Below are positions 58,729 to 64,000 of a DNA stretch of 64,000 nucleotides, piece by piece. The notes below the pieces were generated by a model, which had not been told where the DNA came from, did not search any database, and was given only the letters and a program-made list of their open reading frames with translations. How positions within the stretch are numbered: position 1 is the stretch's first letter; each line of letters opens with the position of its first letter. Source of the stretch: Oleiagrimonas sp963817755 (GTDB lineage Bacteria > Pseudomonadota > Gammaproteobacteria > Xanthomonadales > Rhodanobacteraceae); NCBI GenBank assembly GCA_963817755.1, contig CAWFPB010000003.1, positions 124,001 through 188,000 of the forward strand, in the 5' to 3' direction. Position numbers and translations under genes: made by a program.

Positions 58729-59967
58729 ATGAGCAAGCGACGCGTGGTAGTTACAGGTCTGGGCATGGTCAGCCCCGTCGGCAACGACGTGGCCACGGCC
58801 TGGGCCAACATCACCGCCGGCAACAGCGGCATCGGCGAGATCACCCATTTCGACGCCAGTACCTTCCCGACCCGGATTTCCGGCGAGGTGCGCGATTTCG
58901 ATCCCGCCGAATACATCGCGCCGAAAGACATCAAGAAGATGGACCCGTTCATCCACTATGGCGTGGCGGCGGGCAAGCAGGCCATGGCCGACGCCGGGTT
59001 CGAGGTGACTGAGGCCAACGCCGACCGCATCGGCGCAGCCGTGGGTGCGGGCATCGGCGGCCTGCACACCATCGAGAAGACCGCGATCGACTACCACGAG
59101 CGTGGCGTGCGCAAGATCTCGCCGTTCTTCGTGCCCAGCTCGATCATCAACATGGTCTCGGGCCAGCTGTCGATCATGCTGGGCCTGAAGGGTCCCAACA
59201 TCGCCTGCGTCACCGCCTGCACCACGGCCACGCACAACATCGGCCTGGCCATGCGCATGATCCAGTACGGCGAGGCCGACGCCATGCTCGCCGGCGGCGC
59301 CGAATTCGCCACCACCGGCACCGCGGTGGGCGGTTTCTGCTCGGCCCGCGCCATGTCCACGCGCAACGACGCCCCGCAGCAGGCCAGCCGTCCCTGGGAC
59401 GCCGGCCGCGACGGCTTCGTGCTGGCCGACGGCTCCGGCGTGCTGATGCTGGAGGAGTACGAATCGGCCAAGGCACGCGGCGCGAAGATCTACTGCGAGC
59501 TGGTCGGCTTCGGCATGAGCGGCGACGCCTACCACATGACCGCCCCCAGCGCGGGCGGCGAGGGCGCGGCGCGCTGCATGAAACACGCCATCGACGACGC
59601 CGGGCTGAACCCCGAGCAGGTCGAGTACATCAACGCCCACGGCACGTCCACGCCGCAGGGCGACCTGGCCGAGGTCGAGGCCGCCAAGACCGTGTTCGGC
59701 GACCATGCCCACAAGCTGATGATGAGCTCGACCAAGTCCATGACCGGCCACCTGCTGGGCGCGGCCGGCGGTGTCGAGGCGATCTTCTCGATCCTGGCCC
59801 TGCGCGACAACATCATCCCGCCGACCATCAACCTGGACGAACCGGGCGAAGGCTGCGACCTGGATTTCGTGCCGCACACCGCGCGCGAGGCCAAGGTCGA
59901 CGTGGTGGTCTCCAACTCGTTCGGCTTCGGCGGCACCAACGGCTCGCTGGTATTCAAGCGTTTCTGA
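58729..59967 (+). CDS. fabF: Beta-ketoacyl-ACP synthase II
   Basis: A 412-residue elongating ketosynthase with Cys164 (CVTACTTATHN), the histidines in NAHGTSTPQGD and SMTGHLLGAAGG, and the SFGFGGTNGSL end. Genomic position after acpP identifies it as FabF rather than FabB. The start MSKRRVVVTGLG at 58729 is canonical; an in-frame GTG at 58681 is too early and lies next to the hairpin. Confidence 0.96.
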   Translation: MSKRRVVVTGLGMVSPVGNDVATAWANITAGNSGIGEITHFDASTFPTRISGEVRDFDPAEYIAPKDIKKMDPFIHYGVAAGKQAMADAGFEVTEANADRIGAAVGAGIGGLHTIEKTAIDYHERGVRKISPFFVPSSIINMVSGQLSIMLGLKGPNIACVTACTTATHNIGLAMRMIQYGEADAMLAGGAEFATTGTAVGGFCSARAMSTRNDAPQQASRPWDAGRDGFVLADGSGVLMLEEYESAKARGAKIYCELVGFGMSGDAYHMTAPSAGGEGAARCMKHAIDDAGLNPEQVEYINAHGTSTPQGDLAEVEAAKTVFGDHAHKLMMSSTKSMTGHLLGAAGGVEAIFSILALRDNIIPPTINLDEPGEGCDLDFVPHTAREAKVDVVVSNSFGFGGTNGSLVFKRF

Positions 59968-59994
59968 CCGGATGCCGTGACCGTCTGACGATGC

Positions 59995-60029
59995 AACGCC
60001 CGTGCAGGTTCCTGTGCGGGCGTTTTTCT
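59995..60029 (+). terminator. Terminator after fabF
   Basis: AACGCCCG (59995-60002) pairs with CGGGCGTT (60017-60024), partly extended by TGCAGG/CCTGTG, followed by TTTTTCTT. Confidence 0.8.
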
Positions 60030-60109
60030 TCCCCCGGAGTGATGCTGTCCGCGCCCGGCGCCTGAGATAGGCTTGGATGCCGGCCGCCGCCTCCCGCCCT
60101 CCCGCCATC

Positions 60110-61492
60110 ATGCATGCCGTGACCGCACCGTTCGAAACGACCGCCGCCCCGACCGTGCGCGAGCTGGCGGGCACGCGCGACCTGCTGGCCCTGGCCGCGG
60201 CCGCGCCCGCGCGCTACCCGTGCCTGCTGGAAAGCGTCGCCCATGGCCCGCCCCAGGCGCGCTGGGACCTGCTGCTGGGGTTCCCGCAGTCGCGCATCGA
60301 GTTGGGTGCCGAAGGCGTCACGCGCGTCGACGGCGAGGCGGTCACGGGCGACTTTCTCGACCTGCTCGATGCGGCCTGGCGGGCCGAACGAACGGAACCA
60401 TGCAGCGACGGGCTGCCGTTTCATGGCGGCTGGGCCGTGTTGCTGGCCTACGAGCTGATTGCGCAGGTCGAGCCGAGCCTGCACCTGCCGCCCGCGCCCG
60501 GTCCGATGCCGGTGGCGTTGGCCCTGCGTTGCCCGGCCGCGGTCCTGGTCGACCACGCCATGCAGCGCACGTTGCTGCTGGCCGAGCCCGGTCACGCCGA
60601 GTGCATCGAACGCATGCAGGCCGACCTGGCCCACACGGCCGCGGCGCCGCGGCACGCGGCCCTGCCTGTGCGCGTGCAGGAGGATCCGCCGCAGCGGTTC
60701 CTCGACGGCGTCGCCCGTATCCACGAGCACCTGCGGGCCGGCGAGTCCTTCCAGGTCAATCTTTCGCGCGCCTGGCACGCGACGCTGCAGCAAGGCGTTT
60801 CGCCGGCGCAGGTGCATGCCGCCCTGCGCCACGCCAATCCGGCCCCGTTTGCCGGTTTGTGGCAGGACAAGTGCTGGTCCGTGTCCAGTTCCTCGCCCGA
60901 GCGCCTGGTCGAGGTGCGTGGATCGCGGGTACAGACGCGTCCCATCGCCGGCACGCGCCCGCGAATCCGTGGCGAGGACGAGGCCGTGCGCATCGGCGAG
61001 CTGATCGGCCACCCCAAGGAGCGTGCCGAGCACATCATGCTGATCGACCTGGAGCGCAACGACCTGGGCCGCGTGTGCGAGCCGGGCAGCGTGGAGGTCG
61101 ACGAGCTGATGAGCGTGGAAAGCTACGCCCACGTGCACCACATCGTCTCCAACGTGCGCGGCACGCTGCGTGCGGGCGTCACGCCGGGGCAGGTGATCGG
61201 CGCCACGTTCCCCGGCGGGACCATCACCGGATGCCCCAAGGTACGCTGCATGCAGATCATCGCCGACCTGGAGGGGGTCGGCCGCGGCGCCTACACCGGG
61301 GCGATGGGCTACCTGGACCGCAACGGCGACATGGACCTGAACATCCTGATCCGCACGCTGGCCATCGACGCCGAGGGCATCGGCCTGCGCGCCGGCGCCG
61401 GCATCGTGGTCGATTCGATCCCGGAGGCGGAACTGCAGGAAACCCGGCACAAGGCCCGCGGGCTGCTGCGCGCATTGGGAGCGAAGGCATGA
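60110..61492 (+). CDS. pabB: Aminodeoxychorismate synthase component I
   Basis: PabB makes 4-amino-4-deoxychorismate from chorismate for folate. The C-terminal chorismate-binding domain shows FQVNLSRAW, SSSPERLVEV, the PIAGTRPRI loop, EHIMLIDLERNDLGRV, and GGTITGCPKVRCMQII. The N-terminal part is shorter and divergent, as in PabB. Start: ATG 60110 (MHAVTAPFE) or 60077, which adds 11 residues; neither has a strong ribosome site. pabC overlaps by 4 bp, and this position with pabC supports PabB over TrpE. Confidence 0.92.
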   Translation: MHAVTAPFETTAAPTVRELAGTRDLLALAAAAPARYPCLLESVAHGPPQARWDLLLGFPQSRIELGAEGVTRVDGEAVTGDFLDLLDAAWRAERTEPCSDGLPFHGGWAVLLAYELIAQVEPSLHLPPAPGPMPVALALRCPAAVLVDHAMQRTLLLAEPGHAECIERMQADLAHTAAAPRHAALPVRVQEDPPQRFLDGVARIHEHLRAGESFQVNLSRAWHATLQQGVSPAQVHAALRHANPAPFAGLWQDKCWSVSSSSPERLVEVRGSRVQTRPIAGTRPRIRGEDEAVRIGELIGHPKERAEHIMLIDLERNDLGRVCEPGSVEVDELMSVESYAHVHHIVSNVRGTLRAGVTPGQVIGATFPGGTITGCPKVRCMQIIADLEGVGRGAYTGAMGYLDRNGDMDLNILIRTLAIDAEGIGLRAGAGIVVDSIPEAELQETRHKARGLLRALGAKA

Positions 61493-62307
61493 ATCCACGC
61501 TGCCTGGTCGACGGCCGGCCGGAGGCGTCGGTGCGGGCGGACGATCGCGGCCTGCTGTACGGCGACGGCCTGTTCGAGACCGTGCGCATGGTGCGAGGCC
61601 GCGCTCCGCTGTGGGAAGGGCACATGCAGCGCCTGGGGGCCGGCTGCGCACGACTCGGCCTGCCGGTACCGGATGCGCAGGTCCTGCTGGACGAGTCCAG
61701 CCGGGTGGCCGCCGGCCTGGATGCGGCCGTGGTGCGCATCACCTGGACCCGCGGCCGCGGCCCGCGCGGCTACCGTCCGCCACCGGATGCGCAGGGCATG
61801 CGTGTGATCACGGCTGCACCGGCGCCGCGCATGGCGCCGGATTGGAGCATCGAGGGAATCCGGGTACGCTTCTGCGAGACGCGCCTGGCGCGGCAACCGA
61901 TGCTGGCCGGGCTCAAGCACCTGAACCGGCTGGAACAGGTGCTGGCCCGCGCCGAATGGGACGACCCGGAGATCGCCGAGGGCCTGATGCGCGACATCGA
62001 CGGGCGCGTGGTCTGCGCCACCGCGGCCAACCTGTTCGCGCGCATCGACGGCACCTGGTTCACGCCCGCGGTCGATTTCTGCGGAGTGGCCGGCGTGGCG
62101 CGCGCCCGGGTGCTGCAACAATGGCCCGACTGCCGGACCGCAACGATCGAGATGGATGCATTGATGCAAGCCGAAGAAATCTTCCTGAGTTCCAGCGTGC
62201 GCGGCATCCTGCCGGTGCGCGACCTGGCCGGCCGCCTGCTCGAGCCGGGCGCGGACACGCGCGCCATGCAGGCGCATTTCGATGCCCTGCTGGAGTTGCG
62301 CGCATGA
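61489..62307 (+). CDS. pabC: 4-amino-4-deoxychorismate lyase
   Basis: A 272-residue PLP fold-type IV enzyme releasing pyruvate to give p-aminobenzoate. RGLLYGDGLFETVRMVRG begins the family pattern; the PLP lysine is in GLKHLNRLEQVLA (about 143), and LSSSVRGILPV is the phosphate-binding end. Both ends overlap neighbours by 4 bp, so pabB-pabC-mltG are translationally coupled. Confidence 0.94.
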   Translation: MNPRCLVDGRPEASVRADDRGLLYGDGLFETVRMVRGRAPLWEGHMQRLGAGCARLGLPVPDAQVLLDESSRVAAGLDAAVVRITWTRGRGPRGYRPPPDAQGMRVITAAPAPRMAPDWSIEGIRVRFCETRLARQPMLAGLKHLNRLEQVLARAEWDDPEIAEGLMRDIDGRVVCATAANLFARIDGTWFTPAVDFCGVAGVARARVLQQWPDCRTATIEMDALMQAEEIFLSSSVRGILPVRDLAGRLLEPGADTRAMQAHFDALLELRA

Positions 62308-63347
62308 GGCGGCAGCAGGGCGGGATTCGCTTGTGGATACTGCTGGGCGTGGTGGTGTTCGTGCTGCTGATGGCCGCCGGCGTGCTCTGGAAGGAAGTGA
62401 ACCGCTTCGCCGATGCGCCGATGGCGATCCGTCCGGACAGCCCGTCGGTGGTCATTCCCCAGGGCGCCGGATTCAACCGCATCATCGACCAGCTCAAGGC
62501 GCGCAAGCTCAGCGCCGCGCCGCGCTGGTTCTGGCGCGCGCTGGCCGAGCGCATGCACGTCACCCGCGACCTGCACGCCGGCGAATACGCCCTGCGCCCG
62601 GGCATGACGCCGCGCCAGCTGCTCGAGGACATGGCCCACTCGCGCGTGGTGCAGCACCGCTTCACCATCGTCGACGGCTGGACCTTCAAGGAACTGCGCC
62701 AGGCGCTGGACCAGGCGCCGGTGCTCAGGCACGCCACCGCCTCGATGAACGACGCGCAGATCATGCACAAGCTGGGCCTGGGCGACGAGAAGCCCGAAGG
62801 CCGCTTCCTGCCCGAGACCTACGCCTTCGTGCGCGGCGACAGCGACCTGGACCTCCTTCGGCGCTCGCACGCCGCCATGCAGCGCCTGCTCAAGAAGCTG
62901 TGGCCCGAGCGTGCCCCGAACCTGCCGCTGGACACGCCCTACCAGGCGCTCATCCTGGCCTCGATCGTGGAAAAGGAGACCGCCCAGCCCAGCGAGCGGG
63001 CACGCATCGCCGGGGTCTTCGTGCGCCGGCTGCGCATGGGCATGCGCCTGCAGACCGATCCCGCGGTGATCTACGGCATGGGCGGCAAGTACCACGGCAA
63101 CATCACCCGGCGCGACCTGGAAACCGACACCCCGTACAACACCTACATGCACGCGGGCCTGCCGCCGACCCCGATCGCCCTGCCGGGCAAGCCGGCGATC
63201 GTCGCCGCGCTGCACCCGGCACACGGCAAGGCGCTGTACTTCGTGGCGCGTGGCGACGGTACCCACGTGTTCTCCGACACCCTGGCCCAGCACGACCGCG
63301 CGGTACGCTGCTACCAGCTCAAGCACTGCAGCGGAGGCCAGCGATGA
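62304..63347 (+). CDS. mltG: Endolytic murein transglycosylase MltG
   Basis: A 347-residue single-pass inner-membrane enzyme (helix about 8-28) that cuts nascent glycan strands and sets their length. The YceG domain has LLEDMAHSRVVQHRFTIVDGWT, GRFLPETYAF, the catalytic Glu in SIVEKETAQPSER (about 223), and TDPAVIYGMGGKYHGNITRRDL, PYNTYMHAGLPPTPI. The pabC-mltG-tmk-holB order is conserved in gammaproteobacteria. Confidence 0.96.
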   Translation: MRRQQGGIRLWILLGVVVFVLLMAAGVLWKEVNRFADAPMAIRPDSPSVVIPQGAGFNRIIDQLKARKLSAAPRWFWRALAERMHVTRDLHAGEYALRPGMTPRQLLEDMAHSRVVQHRFTIVDGWTFKELRQALDQAPVLRHATASMNDAQIMHKLGLGDEKPEGRFLPETYAFVRGDSDLDLLRRSHAAMQRLLKKLWPERAPNLPLDTPYQALILASIVEKETAQPSERARIAGVFVRRLRMGMRLQTDPAVIYGMGGKYHGNITRRDLETDTPYNTYMHAGLPPTPIALPGKPAIVAALHPAHGKALYFVARGDGTHVFSDTLAQHDRAVRCYQLKHCSGGQR

Positions 63348-63979
63348 ACGGGCGGCTGATCACCCTGGAAGGTGGCGAGGGCGCGGGCAAGAGCACGCTG
63401 CTCGAGGGGCTGCGCGCGCATCTGCTCGAGCGCGGCATCGACCCGCTGTTCACGCGCGAGCCCGGCGGCACCGCGCTGGGCGAGGGCGTGCGTGCGCTGG
63501 TGCTGGATCCGGAACTTCGCGGCATCTGCGCCGAATCCGAGCTGCTGCTGATGTTCGCCGCGCGCGCGCAGCTGGTGCGCGAGTGCATCCGTCCGGCGCT
63601 GGAGGCCGGGCGCTGGGTGGTGTGCGACCGTTTCACCGATGCCAGCTACGCCTACCAGGGCGGCGGTCGCGGCCAGCCGCGCGAGCGCATCGCCGAACTC
63701 GAGCGCTGGGCCGCACAGGACCTGCAGCCGGACCTGACCCTGCTGCTGGACCTGCCGGTGGCCACCGGACGCGAACGCGCCGCCGGGCGAGGCGGGGATG
63801 CGGACCGCATCGAACGCGAGCAAACCGGTTTCTTCGAACGCATCCGCGCGACCTACCTGGCGCGCGCGGCCGAACAGCCCCGCCGCTTCCGCGTGCTCGA
63901 TGCCTCGCAGTCGCCGCAGCAGGTGCTGGCCGCGGCCATCGCCGCGATCGAACCGCTGCAGCACGGTACGCACGCATGA
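63344..63979 (+). CDS. tmk: Thymidylate kinase
   Basis: A 211-residue P-loop kinase phosphorylating dTMP. It has LEGGEGAGKSTL (about 8-19), the TREPGGTALGEGVRAL motif, and DRFTDASYAYQGGGRG. The LID region RAAGRGGDADRIE resembles the E. coli-type class in which Arg sits in the LID rather than the P-loop. It overlaps mltG and the next gene by 4 bp. Confidence 0.97.
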   Translation: MNGRLITLEGGEGAGKSTLLEGLRAHLLERGIDPLFTREPGGTALGEGVRALVLDPELRGICAESELLLMFAARAQLVRECIRPALEAGRWVVCDRFTDASYAYQGGGRGQPRERIAELERWAAQDLQPDLTLLLDLPVATGRERAAGRGGDADRIEREQTGFFERIRATYLARAAEQPRRFRVLDASQSPQQVLAAAIAAIEPLQHGTHA

Positions 63980-64000
63980 GCATGGCGCCCCCCTGGCACA
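63976..64000 (+). CDS. holB: Start of holB (DNA polymerase III delta'), truncated by the window
   Basis: Only eight codons are visible (MSMAPPWH), beginning with an ATG that overlaps the tmk stop. Identity rests on the conserved tmk-holB order and the PPW-like start, not on any domain. ATG 63982 is an alternative start. Confidence 0.5.

Overview
This window looks like chromosomal DNA from a GC-rich gammaproteobacterium, most likely of the order Xanthomonadales (Xanthomonadaceae or Rhodanobacteraceae). That placement is inferred from protein flavour and gene order: pcnB-folK-panBCD, nnrD-tsaE-amiC-mutL, murJ-ribF-ileS-lspA-ispH, a fimT-pilVWX-pilY1-pilE minor-pilin cluster, methionine synthase split into two genes behind an ArsR/methyltransferase regulator, and acpP-fabF-pabB-pabC-mltG-tmk-holB. 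No phage, insertion sequence, integron or CRISPR array is visible. Nearly everything is housekeeping, tightly packed, with many 1-4 bp start/stop overlaps.

Layout. 0-5 kb: the 3' end of a BamC-like lipoprotein gene, 7Fe ferredoxin, tRNA-Glu(CTC), poly(A) polymerase, folate (folK) and pantothenate (panB, panC, panD) genes. 5-13 kb: a small unknown gene, queG, and the nnrD-tsaE-amiC-mutL block for metabolite repair, tRNA modification, cell-wall hydrolysis and mismatch repair, then a DUF1684 protein. 13-20 kb: two crotonases, an FKBP isomerase, DUF1289, Nudix and sulfurtransferase genes, and secreted DUF4139, GPP34-like and thioesterase genes behind uvrA. 23-34 kb: rplU-rpmA-obg, rpsT, murJ-ribF-ileS-lspA-ispH, tRNA-Thr(CGT). 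33.7-40 kb: fabAB and an ABC/FtsX export operon whose ATPase gene carries a frameshift. 40-47.3 kb: the type IV pilus minor-pilin operon; its pilY1 gene is also frameshifted. 47.5-51.1 kb: a KaiC-like ATPase gene with an intact frame, flanked on both sides by genes broken by several single-base deletions (a GGDEF-histidine-kinase gene and a small conserved gene). 51.3-57 kb: tRNA-Val(CAC), a LAB_N membrane protein, split metH and its probable SahR regulator. 57-64 kb: acyl-CoA dehydrogenase, acpP, fabF, pabB, pabC, mltG, tmk and the start of holB.

The most unusual content is non-coding. Two repeat families recur. One is a 7-bp tandem unit (GAGTCCC and close variants), found between genes, against start and stop codons, and once as four perfect copies inside the second metH gene. 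The other is a REPIN-like doublet: two hairpins in inverted orientation with G-rich tails facing inward, seen between lspA and ispH and, in frame, inside the same metH gene, where it adds about 50 residues. The rpsT-murJ gap holds a nested inverted structure about 330 bp long.

Frameshift claims rest on reading adjacent frames that each carry recognisable family sequence. They could be real mutations or sequencing errors, and only reads or relatives can decide.
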